Below are positions 7,711 through 16,142 of a DNA stretch of 29,737 nucleotides, one piece after another. Numbering within the stretch: the first letter of the stretch is position 1; each line of letters starts with the position of its first letter. The translations under genes and the position numbers were made by a program. Source of the DNA: Bacteroidales bacterium UBA5762 (GTDB taxonomy: Bacteria; Bacteroidota; Bacteroidia; Bacteroidales; TTA-H9). The notes beneath the pieces are model-generated. The model did not search any database and had not been told where the DNA came from. It saw only the letters and a program-made list of their open reading frames with translations. The stretch spans positions 2,196-31,932 of the forward strand of contig DIEY01000042.1 in the NCBI GenBank assembly GCA_002418865.1, written 5' to 3'.

Positions 7711-8112
7711 CTATAATTCTGTTTTTTTTAGTAGTTGTTGGCATTCCGCGATTTTCTTCCTTAATTTCCAACATGTCATCTGCCGCAGATTAAGATTCCT
7801 CGCTAACTCGTAGCTCGAGATTCCAGGATTACGACAAATAACAGAAGCAAGTGCAAAAGCCTCAGGTAAAGGCAAACGACAATGGTGAAAAATAGTATGA
7901 GCCTTAGCAGATTCCTCATGTTTACAACGTGTACATCGACGTGAACTAGGCGTACGTCCTTCACAGTAATTCCTATGTCCACATTTGCGACAAACAAATC
8001 CATCTTTCCATTTTTGCTGAGCTAAAAATTTCAGACAATCCTCCTCCCTTGGAAACATGCTACGAATACCTTCCAAATCAATATCTTTAAAAATCTTAAA
8101 AATTTCATCCAT
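7711..8112 (-). CDS. Stand-alone IS1595-type zinc-ribbon/HTH protein, no DDE domain
   Basis: A 133-residue protein resembling only the N-terminal part of IS1595/ISXO2-family transposases. It has MFPREEDCLKFLAQQKWKDGF (near 19-39), then a zinc ribbon CRKCGHRNYC with a second CTRC pair, the phrase KAHTIFHHCRLPL, and a helix-turn-helix-like part (ISSYELARNLNLRQMTCWKLRKKI, about 97-120). The DDE catalytic domain that normally follows (about 150-200 residues) is absent. The frame ends cleanly, and I saw no remnant of the domain in the 91 bp downstream. It is either a truncated transposase or, given an intact frame and two palindromes at its start, a domesticated DNA-binding protein. No terminal inverted repeats or target duplications were found around it. 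Confidence 0.7.
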   Translation of the reverse strand: MDEIFKIFKDIDLEGIRSMFPREEDCLKFLAQQKWKDGFVCRKCGHRNYCEGRTPSSRRCTRCKHEESAKAHTIFHHCRLPLPEAFALASVICRNPGISSYELARNLNLRQMTCWKLRKKIAECQQLLKKTEL

Positions 8113-8125
8113 GACAATATGTCAT
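8111..8125. promoter_or_regulatory. Palindrome overlapping the zinc-ribbon gene start
   Basis: ATGACA-ATA-TGTCAT is a perfect inverted repeat with 6-bp arms and a 3-bp centre, overlapping the start codon of the zinc-ribbon gene (8110-8112). The position would suit an autorepression operator. A second palindrome of the same geometry lies at 8138-8152, 27 bp away centre to centre. Confidence 0.4.
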
Positions 8126-8137
8126 ATTTAATATAAT

Positions 8138-8152
8138 GAATATGAAATATTC
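8138..8152. promoter_or_regulatory. Second palindrome upstream of the zinc-ribbon gene
   Basis: GAATAT-GAA-ATATTC is a perfect inverted repeat, again with 6-bp arms and a 3-bp centre. Its arm sequence differs from that of the palindrome at 8111-8125. In AT-rich DNA such a match is less telling; the shared geometry is the main support. Confidence 0.3.
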
Positions 8153-8298
8153 TTTATGTGTAATCAATTCAAAATAAATCTATTGTATTTGAACATAAAA
8201 ACCTTCTATCTGTTCATTCATCAATAGACAGGTTTTTGGCCTGTGATTTGCAAAAATAAAAAGAGTGATAAACATGCGCTTTAATTTTAAAATTAAAT

Positions 8299-8306
8299 TA
8301 ATTTTG
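8299..8306 (+). promoter_or_regulatory. Promoter -7 element for the thioredoxin cluster
   Basis: TAATTTTG matches TAnnTTTG, 23 bp before the first thioredoxin start. A TTTA (8280-8283) 15 bp upstream is a poor -33 candidate. An imperfect operator-like hairpin, ACAGG (8228-8232) with CCTGT (8240-8244), lies further upstream. Confidence 0.5.
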
Positions 8307-8329
8307 CCAATTCAAAATCGAATGACAGT

Positions 8330-8851
8330 ATGAAGAAAATCTTTCTCTTTGCTACGTTGAGTATAGCGATTTTAGCCTTTATCTCATGTGGAAGAAATCA
8401 GAAGACCGAATCATCAGAAAACCAAACAGACAAGGGAGCCTTGAGTGAACAAGTGGTTCAGTTAAATGGGGAACTTTTTCGGGAGATGATTTGGGATTAT
8501 ACCAGTTCACCTGATCAATGGAAATACAAAGGTAATAAGCCAAGTGTAATAGATTTTTATGCCGATTGGTGCAAACCATGTAAAATCGCCTCTCCTATTC
8601 TTGAAGATTTAGCTAAAGAATATGCAGGAAGAGTAAATTTTTACAAGATTGATACAGATAAGGAAAAAGAATTATCTATGCTTTTCGGAATAAGGACTAT
8701 ACCTTCTTTTCTTTTCATTCCACAAGAGGGCGAACCGCGAATGACAGCCGGAATAGCTCCTGGTGAAGAAGCCACCCGTAAAATGTTCAACGATTACATA
8801 CAGCAGTTTTGCTTAGGGAATGTGCCAGGCTCGCAACCTTTAGCTTACTAA
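8330..8851 (+). CDS. Thioredoxin-fold lipoprotein (CKPC), first of three
   Basis: A 173-residue thiol-disulphide oxidoreductase anchored by lipid. The signal ends in FISC, with lipidated Cys20. A linker to about residue 65 precedes the thioredoxin fold: VIDFYADWCKPC (active site C81, C84), then DTDKEKEL and IRTIPSF with the cis-proline P125. The CKPC motif replaces the CGPC of classical thioredoxin, which changes redox properties in known cases. It acts on the periplasmic side of the membrane. Substrate is unknown. A tail of about 20 residues extends past the fold. It is the first gene of a tandem trio, with 34 bp to the next, and the paralogues share the FYADWC core. Confidence 0.88.
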   Translation: MKKIFLFATLSIAILAFISCGRNQKTESSENQTDKGALSEQVVQLNGELFREMIWDYTSSPDQWKYKGNKPSVIDFYADWCKPCKIASPILEDLAKEYAGRVNFYKIDTDKEKELSMLFGIRTIPSFLFIPQEGEPRMTAGIAPGEEATRKMFNDYIQQFCLGNVPGSQPLAY

Positions 8852-8885
8852 AATGTTTATTGAAGAAAATAAAAAATAGAATACC

Positions 8886-9365
8886 ATGAAGAAAACACTA
8901 TTAAGACTCATACCTTTATTAATTGGGCTCAATTTTATTGCTTTCGGAATTTCTGCTCAATCGAGTATCAAAAAAACAGAAAACGAAGGCAAAGTAATTT
9001 ATCTAACCTCGGCTGAATTCAAGGAAAAGGTTTTTAATTGGGAAAAAAGCCCCGATACATGGGTATTTGAAGGCGAACGACCTTGTGTAGTCGATTTTTA
9101 TGCCGATTGGTGCAAGCCATGTAGGATAGTAGCTCCCATCATGGAAGAACTGGCTTTAAAATACCAAGGAAAAGTCACTATTTATAAGGTGAATACAGAT
9201 AAAGAGAAAGAGGTAGCCAGCGCCTTCGGGATTCGCAGTATCCCCTCTGTTCTATTCTGCCCGATGAAAGGGAAACCTCAGATGGCCACAGGTGCTTTGC
9301 CAAAAGACTCTTACATCAAAGTGATAGAAGAATTTCTCTTAGGAAATAACAAATCATCTCTATAA
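8886..9365 (+). CDS. Periplasmic thioredoxin (CKPC), second of three
   Basis: A 159-residue paralogue with a cleavable signal peptide (hydrophobic residues about 6-22, likely cleaved around ISA-Q at 24-25) and no lipobox. The fold contains VVDFYADWCKPC (C76, C79), NTDKEKEVASAFGIRSIPS with cis-proline, and LFCPMKGKPQMATGALPKDS. The latter segment is nearly identical in the third gene, so these two are the closest pair. The predicted location is the periplasm, where it would reduce or isomerise thiols of exported proteins, or pass electrons to such a protein. It lies between the lipoprotein and cytoplasmic thioredoxins, in the same direction. Confidence 0.88.
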   Translation: MKKTLLRLIPLLIGLNFIAFGISAQSSIKKTENEGKVIYLTSAEFKEKVFNWEKSPDTWVFEGERPCVVDFYADWCKPCRIVAPIMEELALKYQGKVTIYKVNTDKEKEVASAFGIRSIPSVLFCPMKGKPQMATGALPKDSYIKVIEEFLLGNNKSSL

Positions 9366-9423
9366 CAGAAGTTTAAAATTTATTTAAAATAACATCCACT
9401 TTAACCTTTTATTAAATTTTTCT

Positions 9424-9777
9424 ATGGAACATTTAACCAAACAGACTTTTCAGGAAAAAGTTTTTAATTACGACAAGAACGACCAATGGAAATTTGAAGG
9501 CAAATTGCCGTGTGTAATTGATTTTTATGCAGATTGGTGTGGCCCTTGTAAGATGGTTGCACCAGTTCTGGAAGAATTATCGAAAGAATATAACGGGAAG
9601 GTAAATTTTTATAAAGTCGATACTGAAGCTGAGCAAGAACTTGCGGCTGCTTTTGGTATTAGAAGTATCCCGTCTATTCTTTTTTGCCCAGTAAATGGCC
9701 AGCCACAAATGGCTGTTGGTGCTCTGCCTAAAGACAGTTTAAAGAAAGCCATTGAAGATGTGCTTTTGAAGGCATAA
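9424..9777 (+). CDS. trxA: Cytoplasmic thioredoxin (CGPC), third of three
   Basis: A 117-residue thioredoxin without a signal peptide and with the classical active site WCGPC (C39, C42). IRSIPS with cis-proline and LFCPVNGQPQMAVGALPKDS follow. Compared with E. coli thioredoxin (about 108 residues) it has a slightly longer N-terminus, FQEKVFNYDKNDQWKFEG, which it shares with its two exported paralogues and which identifies the trio as duplicates of one gene. It would reduce cytoplasmic protein disulphides with thioredoxin reductase as electron source; no reductase gene is in the window. An intrinsic terminator follows at 9799-9839. Confidence 0.92.
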   Translation: MEHLTKQTFQEKVFNYDKNDQWKFEGKLPCVIDFYADWCGPCKMVAPVLEELSKEYNGKVNFYKVDTEAEQELAAAFGIRSIPSILFCPVNGQPQMAVGALPKDSLKKAIEDVLLKA

Positions 9778-9798
9778 AACATATTCTTTTAGACCTTT

Positions 9799-9839
9799 AG
9801 CCCGCTCGAGATCATCGTATTTCTCTTGCGGGCTTTTTT
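9799..9839 (+). terminator. Intrinsic terminator after the thioredoxin trio
   Basis: AGCCCGC (9799-9805) pairs with GCGGGCT (9828-9834) around a 22-base loop, and a run of Ts follows (9834-9839). It begins 21 bp after the stop codon of the third thioredoxin. Confidence 0.85.
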
Positions 9840-9928
9840 ATCAAATCCCAGTTTTCATATACATTTCGACTAAATATAAAGGCAAAATTCTTAGAATTGA
9901 TTTATTATCAACATTTTCAAGAAGAGAA

Positions 9929-9936
9929 TATCTTTG
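9929..9936 (+). promoter_or_regulatory. Promoter -7 element for the WbqC-family gene
   Basis: TATCTTTG matches TAnnTTTG, 15 bp before the ATG at 9952. The expected leader is only about 10 nt. GAGG (9947-9950) directly precedes the start but is too close to be a normal Shine-Dalgarno site. Confidence 0.5.
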
Positions 9937-9951
9937 TAAAAAAATCGAGGA

Positions 9952-10605
9952 ATGGACTTTTTGCTGAGCACGGCATATTTGCCTAACATACAATATTTTG
10001 GTGTAATTAAAGCAGCCAATCACGTTTGGATTGAAAATCACGAAACCTATGCACGACAAACTTACCGTAACAGATGTTATATTGCAGGGCCAAATGGTCG
10101 CCAGATGTTGATAATTCCCGTAGTTCGTCCCAAGGGAAATCATACCTCTATCAACGAAATCTTGATAGACAATAAGCAAGCTTGGCAAAAAATTCACTGG
10201 AGATCCATCGAAACTGCCTATAACCGATCGGCATTTTTTCAGTATTACAAAGATGAATTCGAAACTTTATTCACCGAACCATATTATAATTTAATAGACT
10301 TTAATCAAAAAGCATTGTGGAAATTACTTAAAATTTTACATATAGATAAAAATATCCTTCTTACCGAAAAATATACCGCTGAATGGCCAGAGGAAATTAT
10401 AGATTTGAGAAACGAAATTGTACCAAACCGAAAAGGGATATTATCAAACGTTTATTTTGAAAGTTATTTTCAGCCTTTTAGTCCAAAATATGGTTTCTTA
10501 CCCAACCTAAGTGTAATAGATCTTCTCTTTAACCAAGGACAATATAGCGGAGAATATATACATGCTATAGCTCAGCACATCGAGGAGATTATCGTGAATC
10601 GTTAA
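9952..10605 (+). CDS. WbqC-family protein
   Basis: A 217-residue protein of the WbqC-like family. It starts with LLSTAYLPNIQYFGVIKAANHVWIE, the family's Y-x-P-x(3)-YF pattern, followed by ENHETYARQTYRNRCYIAG with Gln/Arg/Asn residues typical of the family. Next come LIIPVVRP and WQKIHWRSIETAYNRSAFFQYY. WbqC proteins are cytosolic and associated with polysaccharide or O-antigen loci in some bacteria, but their biochemical role is not established. The neighbours here (thioredoxins, PgpH) do not clarify it. The stop codon is almost adjacent to the convergent stop of the 7TM-HD gene (10605 and 10610). Confidence 0.85.
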   Translation: MDFLLSTAYLPNIQYFGVIKAANHVWIENHETYARQTYRNRCYIAGPNGRQMLIIPVVRPKGNHTSINEILIDNKQAWQKIHWRSIETAYNRSAFFQYYKDEFETLFTEPYYNLIDFNQKALWKLLKILHIDKNILLTEKYTAEWPEEIIDLRNEIVPNRKGILSNVYFESYFQPFSPKYGFLPNLSVIDLLFNQGQYSGEYIHAIAQHIEEIIVNR

Positions 10606-10609
10606 CAAT

Positions 10610-12679
10610 TCAGGTAGGGTATTCAATTCTCAAATGATGAAGATGAAGTAAGCGTTGCTTAAAAATTTTCTTAGCAAGAGTGATATCTTTTAACGTAATA
10701 TTGGCATTATCGAATTGATGCGCATTCATCATTGAATCGATTAAGTTTTCCACAAGAGCCTCGATATGAATTTCATCGGTCTGGCGTAAACTTCTTGATG
10801 CGGCTTCGACGCTATCAGCCATCATTAGCACACAAGTTTCCTTAGAATAGGGTATTGGGCCGGGATATGTAAATGCCTGCTCATTGATATCAGACTGCAG
10901 CTCTGTTTGCTTACTTATACGATAAAAATATTCAACTCTGCGTGTGCCATGGTGGGTTCTAATAAAATCGATAACCTGCTCGGGAAGTTTGTATTTATGA
11001 GCTTTCTCTATTCCATTTCGAACATGATTAAGAATGATTTCGGCGCTTTCGGCAGGCGAAAGTTCTTCATGAGGATTAAAACCAGTATATTGATTTTCTA
11101 TGAAATACATGGGCGTTTCCATTTTCCCTATATCATGATACAATCCGCCAGCTCTCACCAGAAGAGGATTCCCTCCAATTTGATGAATGACTTCTTCAGC
11201 TAAATTGGCTACCTGTATGGAATGATGAAATGTTCCCGGAGCAAGCGACGAAAGCTCTTTCAAGGGTTTATAATTAACATCACTAATTTCGAGTAATGTA
11301 ATATCGGTTACCATCCCAAATAATTTTTCAAGAATATACACAACGGGATACGCAAGCAGTAACAAAGCAGAAGCTCCGCCAAAAAGGATAAAATTGAAAG
11401 CCTTTAAACCCGAAAAATTCCCTTCTTGAATGAGATGCAAACCAAAATAAACCGCTGAGTATGCCAAAAATACATAAGCCGCCGTAATTACAAATTGTTG
11501 ACGTCTATGAAAGTTAGCTACGGTAAAAATAGTTATCAGCCCTGAGATAAGCTGCAAAAAGATAAATTCGAAACTATTCGGGACAAGGAATCCAATAAGA
11601 ATTATAGTAATGATATGAACATAAAGCGCAACGCGTGTATCGAAAAAGATTCTCGTTATCAGGGGTACCATGCAAACCGGGATTACATACAGCAGCATAG
11701 TTTGATTGGATAACACCAATGAAGTCAGTCCTACCATTGAAATAATGATAAGAAGAATAAGACCTACTTGCCGATTATCAACAAAAATATTAGGTCTAAA
11801 GAAATATAGAAACAAACCCAGCACAAGCATAGCTAAACTTACTAAAATGATTTGCCCAATGAAAACAGCCAGGCGCGCTTGCCCTGTACCCAATCGTTTC
11901 TCGGTTTCTATGCGAAGAGATTCAAGAATCTGAAACTTTTCCTCATCGATTACTTCACCTTTGGAAATCACTTTTTGCCCTCGTTGAACCAAGCCTTTTA
12001 CCTTGGAAAGATTAGCTAACAATTGTTGTTGTGTTTTTTCAGTAAGCTCTTTATTATATGTGATGTTATGCGCCAAACCCATTTCAAGAGACTGTCGAGC
12101 CTTTTGTCTGTACACCGCATCAATATCATTTAAATGCGTAATTATGTAATCATCGGCAGACTGAATGGTAAAAAATTGATCAGGGTAAACCTCTTGGGCA
12201 ATATTTCCTTTTACTATCATTATAGGTTGACCTTCAGGTAAAGAAGTAAGTTCGGGTACAATTTGGATGATTCCTCTTCTGTATATTGTATCAGCAATTT
12301 GAATTAGTTTTCTGTAAACTTCTGCAGAAGGCTTATTCGATAAAGTATCATGGGGAGAAAGACCTAAAAAATCCATCAAGGCTTGAGAAACCATTGCCCT
12401 CTTATTTGTAGTGATTTCAGGTTGATAAGTAAAATATAAACGACTCTTTGTTAATAATCTTTCCTTTTGTGCTTCATATTCCTTCACTGTTTTCATTACC
12501 GAGAAATCGAATGGGGCAATTAAATCTTCGTGAAGCCATGGCTTTCCTTTCACATATTCATATTTAAATTTTCCTTCACGCGGGAATAGTAGTAAAATAA
12601 TTATCGTTGCACTTAAAAACAATAAGCTTTTACTCACATAATACAAATTGTCAGTGAAAAAACGGAAAGGATTTTTCAT
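10610..12679 (-). CDS. pgpH: PgpH-type 7TM-HD phosphodiesterase (probable c-di-AMP hydrolase)
   Basis: A 689-residue membrane protein with the full PgpH layout. There is one TM helix at about 17-34 and a large extracytoplasmic 7TMR-HDED domain to about 268. A seven-helix membrane block follows (about 270-455, including FRPNIF and the LYVIPVCMVPLI segment), then a cytoplasmic HD domain. Metal ligands are visible as PGTFHHSIQVANLAE (His485/486) and GGLYHDIGKM (H515, D516), with NHV and THHGT further on. In Listeria, PgpH hydrolyses cyclic di-AMP; the same reaction is the best guess here, with an unknown extracellular signal read by the HDED domain. It is a single gene; the 298 bp upstream show no clear promoter element. 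Confidence 0.88.
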   Translation of the reverse strand: MKNPFRFFTDNLYYVSKSLLFLSATIIILLLFPREGKFKYEYVKGKPWLHEDLIAPFDFSVMKTVKEYEAQKERLLTKSRLYFTYQPEITTNKRAMVSQALMDFLGLSPHDTLSNKPSAEVYRKLIQIADTIYRRGIIQIVPELTSLPEGQPIMIVKGNIAQEVYPDQFFTIQSADDYIITHLNDIDAVYRQKARQSLEMGLAHNITYNKELTEKTQQQLLANLSKVKGLVQRGQKVISKGEVIDEEKFQILESLRIETEKRLGTGQARLAVFIGQIILVSLAMLVLGLFLYFFRPNIFVDNRQVGLILLIIISMVGLTSLVLSNQTMLLYVIPVCMVPLITRIFFDTRVALYVHIITIILIGFLVPNSFEFIFLQLISGLITIFTVANFHRRQQFVITAAYVFLAYSAVYFGLHLIQEGNFSGLKAFNFILFGGASALLLLAYPVVYILEKLFGMVTDITLLEISDVNYKPLKELSSLAPGTFHHSIQVANLAEEVIHQIGGNPLLVRAGGLYHDIGKMETPMYFIENQYTGFNPHEELSPAESAEIILNHVRNGIEKAHKYKLPEQVIDFIRTHHGTRRVEYFYRISKQTELQSDINEQAFTYPGPIPYSKETCVLMMADSVEAASRSLRQTDEIHIEALVENLIDSMMNAHQFDNANITLKDITLAKKIFKQRLLHLHHLRIEYPT

Positions 12680-12977
12680 GCAAATTCATTATTTATATTT
12701 GAATGATAAAGGGGTGGGTTGTAAAAAACATCAAGAATCAATACGATAGTCATTATTAAGTTTTGAAGAAAATGAAGAATATCCAAAAGTAGATTTGCTA
12801 CGAAAATAATAAAAATCGTTAATGTTCGGGTTGAAATTTTCTGCCGAAAAGATTTTACATAATGAAACTCAAAGGAATATTTCCAGTGTTTTTGTCCTTT
12901 ATTATTGGTTATAAACTTAATTGTTAATATTTAACTTATGATGTATAACCATAAACCAAACATTGGCAAAAAATCTA
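12680..12977. other. Gene-free region between pgpH and typA
   Basis: About 300 bp of AT-rich DNA separates the pgpH start from the typA stop, both on the minus strand. I see no reading frame, hairpin with U-tract or TAnnTTTG element here that I would defend; it must hold the pgpH promoter. Confidence 0.5.
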
Positions 12978-14786
12978 TTATTCTTCGATTTTATTTTCAC
13001 GTTTTCTTTTCAAATGATCTAGGACGATTTTACGCATTCTGATGGCATTTGGTGTAACCTCAACATATTCATCCTCAGCGATATATTCAAGGGCTTCTTC
13101 GAGTGAAAACAAGCGAGGAGGTGAGATAACAGCCTTTTCGTCGCTTCCAGCGGCTCTAATATTGGTAAGTTTTTTTGTATGGATAACATTGACCACAAGA
13201 TCGGTGTTGCGGCTATTTTCGCCAATAATTTGGCCTGCATATACATTTTGTCCTGGTTCTATAAAGAAAGTACCTCTATCTTGAAGCTTATCGAGCGAAT
13301 AAGTAATGGCTTCTCCAGTTTCCATGGCTATAAGAACTCCATTTCTTCTGTGAGGTATATCTCCCTTCCATGGCTCGAATCCTTTGAAACGATGGGCCAT
13401 TACGGCTTCTCCTTCGGTGGCCGTCAATACGGCATTGCGCAATCCTATAATTCCTCTTGCCGGCAGGCTAAATTCTAAATAGGTTCGGTCGTTCCGTGTA
13501 TGAAGACCTTCTAATTCTCCTTTGCGCGAAGTAACAATATCGATGATTTTCCCACTAAATTTTTCTGGTACATTTATAGAAAGAAATTCTATGGGTTCAT
13601 ATTTTTCTCCATTTATCTGGCGGATAATAACCTTAGGCTGGCCAACTTGAAACTCATATCCTTCGCGACGCATGGTCTCAATCAAGATAGAAAGATGAAG
13701 TACACCTCTTCCATAAACCACATAAGTGTCGGGCGAAGAGGTTTCTTCAACTCTTAATGCAAGATTTTTCTGGGTCTCGAGGAAGAGTCTTTCACGAAGA
13801 TGACGTGAGGTTACGAATTTTCCTTCCTTTCCATAAAACGGACTCGTATTAATAGTAAAAACCATACTCATAGTCGGTTCATCAACCTTGATAGGCGGGA
13901 TAGGTTCAGGATTTTCGGCATCTGCAATCGTATCTCCAATGTCAAATTCTTCAGGCCCTAAAACAGCAACGATTTCGCCCGCCTCAACGGAAGTTTTTAT
14001 TCTTTCTTTTCCTAAACCTTCGAAAATATATAATTCCTTAATACGCGATTTATTTATACTCCCGTCGCGTCGCACAACAGAAACTTCCATTCCTGCTTGT
14101 AATCTTCCTCTATGTATACGGCCAACGGCAATTCGTCCTAAGTAACTGCTGTAATCAAGAGAAGTTATCATCATTTGCAGACTACCTTCCATTTTTTGAG
14201 GAGGAGGTATAAATTTTAAGATTGTATCGAGCAGAAAACTAACATCCTGTGAAGGTTTTCTCCAATCGTCAGACATCCAGCCCTGCTTAGCCGAGCCATA
14301 AACCGTTGGAAAATCGAGTTGATCATTAGTAGCACCCAAAGAAAACATCAGATCAAAAATGGCTTCCTGAACTAGTTCGGGCTCACAACCTGGCTTATCT
14401 ACTTTATTGATGACGACTATGGGCTTTAAATTTAGCTGTAGGGCCTTTTCGAGCACAAATCGAGTTTGAGGCATAGGACCCTCAAAAGCATCAACAACCA
14501 ATAAAACCCCATCGGCCATATTCAAAACCCTCTCAACCTCTCCACCGAAATCAGAATGACCGGGTGTATCAATTACATTAATCTTAACCCCTTTATATTT
14601 TACCGAAACATTTTTAGACAAAATAGTAATACCTCTCTCACGTTCCAATTCATTGGAATCAAGTATCAATTCACCTATCTGTTGATTTTCACGAAATAAT
14701 CTTCCTTGATAAAGAATGCGATCAACCAAGGTAGTTTTTCCATGGTCAACATGAGCGATGATGGCAATATTGCGTAATTCTGTCAT
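12978..14786 (-). CDS. typA: Ribosome-associated GTPase TypA/BipA
   Basis: A 602-residue translational GTPase of standard BipA length. The G1 loop is AHVDHGKTTL (residues 11-20), switch II DTPGHSDFGGEVERV, and G4 NKVDKPGCEP. EF-G-like domains follow, with VVYGRGVLHLSILIETMRREGYE, and the BipA-specific C-terminal domain includes FFIEPGQNVYAGQIIGE and the end region LTPNAIRMRK-like. BipA binds the 70S ribosome at the EF-G site and is needed for 50S assembly and growth under cold or stress in several bacteria. It is monocistronic here, with a TAATTTTG element at 14813-14820. Nothing in the protein looks degenerate. Confidence 0.97.
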   Translation of the reverse strand: MTELRNIAIIAHVDHGKTTLVDRILYQGRLFRENQQIGELILDSNELERERGITILSKNVSVKYKGVKINVIDTPGHSDFGGEVERVLNMADGVLLVVDAFEGPMPQTRFVLEKALQLNLKPIVVINKVDKPGCEPELVQEAIFDLMFSLGATNDQLDFPTVYGSAKQGWMSDDWRKPSQDVSFLLDTILKFIPPPQKMEGSLQMMITSLDYSSYLGRIAVGRIHRGRLQAGMEVSVVRRDGSINKSRIKELYIFEGLGKERIKTSVEAGEIVAVLGPEEFDIGDTIADAENPEPIPPIKVDEPTMSMVFTINTSPFYGKEGKFVTSRHLRERLFLETQKNLALRVEETSSPDTYVVYGRGVLHLSILIETMRREGYEFQVGQPKVIIRQINGEKYEPIEFLSINVPEKFSGKIIDIVTSRKGELEGLHTRNDRTYLEFSLPARGIIGLRNAVLTATEGEAVMAHRFKGFEPWKGDIPHRRNGVLIAMETGEAITYSLDKLQDRGTFFIEPGQNVYAGQIIGENSRNTDLVVNVIHTKKLTNIRAAGSDEKAVISPPRLFSLEEALEYIAEDEYVEVTPNAIRMRKIVLDHLKRKRENKIEE

Positions 14787-14812
14787 GTAATTTATCTAAT
14801 AAAAAAAGTTTG

Positions 14813-14820
14813 CAAAATTA
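14813..14820 (-). promoter_or_regulatory. Promoter -7 element for typA
   Basis: The minus strand reads TAATTTTG, matching TAnnTTTG, 26 bp before the typA ATG at 14786. No clear -33 element is present. Confidence 0.55.
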
Positions 14821-14889
14821 CGCTTAATTGCAATAGTAATGATTGAAGCTCAGAACTTGTTGAATGAAGGAATTTTGAGGATGGAAAAA

Positions 14890-15690
14890 TCAGCCTTCAA
14901 GTTTTACAAAATGGTAGACGATATATCCTTTTTGCTCAGGATCGGCATTGGGGTTAGCCGAAAATTTTGATTTAAGAGCGGCTTCACGAGCAGCTTTCCA
15001 TAGTTCCTGATCGGTTGTAGTAGTGCCGATAGAAGTATTTGGCACCTTTTTGCCGGGAGTAGCACGAATCACATTCCCCTGACGATCGACGGTAATTTCA
15101 ACTACTACAGTTCCTTGCTCCATTGAGTTATAAGCAGGCTGATAGAGAAACACTTTACTGCGTCCACTCAGATAAACGCCAGGGCCTTGGCCTGAACCAC
15201 CAGTTCCAGTATAAGAATTCGATCCCACACTTCCATCTGGCCTTCCTTGATCGCCTATTCCTCCAGCTATACCTTGATTTGTTGAAGTTCCCTGACCATT
15301 CAATTTTCCAGTATATAAAGCGTTAGGATTAATTACGGGTTCTTGCTGTTTCTTTTCAATGGTTTGTTGTGCAGGTGTAGTTTTATTGACTTTTTGTTTA
15401 TTTTTTTCTTCTTTACTTAAAGAAGGTGTTTCTTCGTCATTAGTAGTTACAATTTCTTCGTCTTTAATTGACCCAGAAGGGATTATAGCAGCTCTTTGAC
15501 CAATAGGAAGTTCAGCCGCCTGTATACTACCGAAACCCTGGTCGCTATAACCCAAATTCACTTCAACTCCTTCTTCTCCGGGTACAGGCAAAGGTGTTCG
15601 TAAAGCCATAGTAAACATCAAAAAAAGAAGCAGGAGGTGAAATACTACGGTTGCTATGATACCATATACCTTATTTTTATTCTCGCTCAT
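14890..15690 (-). CDS. TonB-family energy transducer
   Basis: A 266-residue TonB-like protein. An N-terminal membrane anchor (about residues 9-30) is followed by a long charged and Gly/Ser/Asn-rich periplasmic spacer (about 75-172, with a Gly-rich stretch GKLNGQGTSTNQGIAGGIG). A C-terminal TonB domain occupies about 178-266: YQPAYNSMEQGTVVVEITVDRQGNVIRA and LWKAAREAALKSKFSANP. It would transmit proton-motive force from ExbB/ExbD to outer-membrane receptors or another partner. The usual Pro-rich spacer is replaced by the Gly/Ser/Thr linker. The gene is last in exbB-exbD-tonB and overlaps exbD by 4 bp (ATGA). Confidence 0.87.
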   Translation of the reverse strand: MSENKNKVYGIIATVVFHLLLLFLMFTMALRTPLPVPGEEGVEVNLGYSDQGFGSIQAAELPIGQRAAIIPSGSIKDEEIVTTNDEETPSLSKEEKNKQKVNKTTPAQQTIEKKQQEPVINPNALYTGKLNGQGTSTNQGIAGGIGDQGRPDGSVGSNSYTGTGGSGQGPGVYLSGRSKVFLYQPAYNSMEQGTVVVEITVDRQGNVIRATPGKKVPNTSIGTTTTDQELWKAAREAALKSKFSANPNADPEQKGYIVYHFVKLEG

Positions 15691-16130
15691 GGAATTTCCT
15701 TAACTGGACGAGTGGCCAATATGACCTTGTACTTAGTATTGAGTTGAGTATTGATATCGTTAACAATATCGAAGAGAGAGACCACATATTGAACAGGGAC
15801 GTTTTGATCGGCTCTTAAGACCACGGAGGCGTCGATGTCCTGTTTTTGAAGATTTTCGGCTAATATTTCTTTAAGTTGTATAAGATCAACTGGCATGGCT
15901 TGGCCACGCCCTTCGGGATCGACAAAAAACTCAAATTTATCATTGATATAGACCGTTATAGCTTGCTTAGCCATTGTTTTACTTTTGCTTGATGGGAGCA
16001 AAAGTTTTACAGCATTGGGACTTACAAGGGTTGAAGAAATAACGAAGAAGATCAACAATAAGAAGACCAGATCCGACATAGGAGCCGGATTAAATGCAAT
16101 ATTTAGCTTATTTCTTTTTTGGATAGCCAT
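15687..16130 (-). CDS. exbD: ExbD/TolR-family biopolymer transport protein
   Basis: A 147-residue ExbD/TolR protein with one N-terminal transmembrane helix (about 17-37). It contains the essential membrane Asp, D20 in PMSDLVFLLLIFF. A periplasmic domain follows, with ITVYINDKFEFFVD, LKEILAENL, VVLRADQNVPVQYVVSLFDIVND and KYKVILATRP. With ExbB it forms the proton-driven motor that energises TonB. It is the middle gene of the operon: 12 bp after exbB and overlapping the TonB-family gene by 4 bp. Confidence 0.93.
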   Translation of the reverse strand: MAIQKRNKLNIAFNPAPMSDLVFLLLIFFVISSTLVSPNAVKLLLPSSKSKTMAKQAITVYINDKFEFFVDPEGRGQAMPVDLIQLKEILAENLQKQDIDASVVLRADQNVPVQYVVSLFDIVNDINTQLNTKYKVILATRPVKEIP

Positions 16131-16142
16131 TTTTTTAAGAAA

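Noticed and set aside
7711..8329. Complete IS1595 insertion sequence
   Set aside because: No DDE domain, terminal inverted repeats or target-site duplication could be found.
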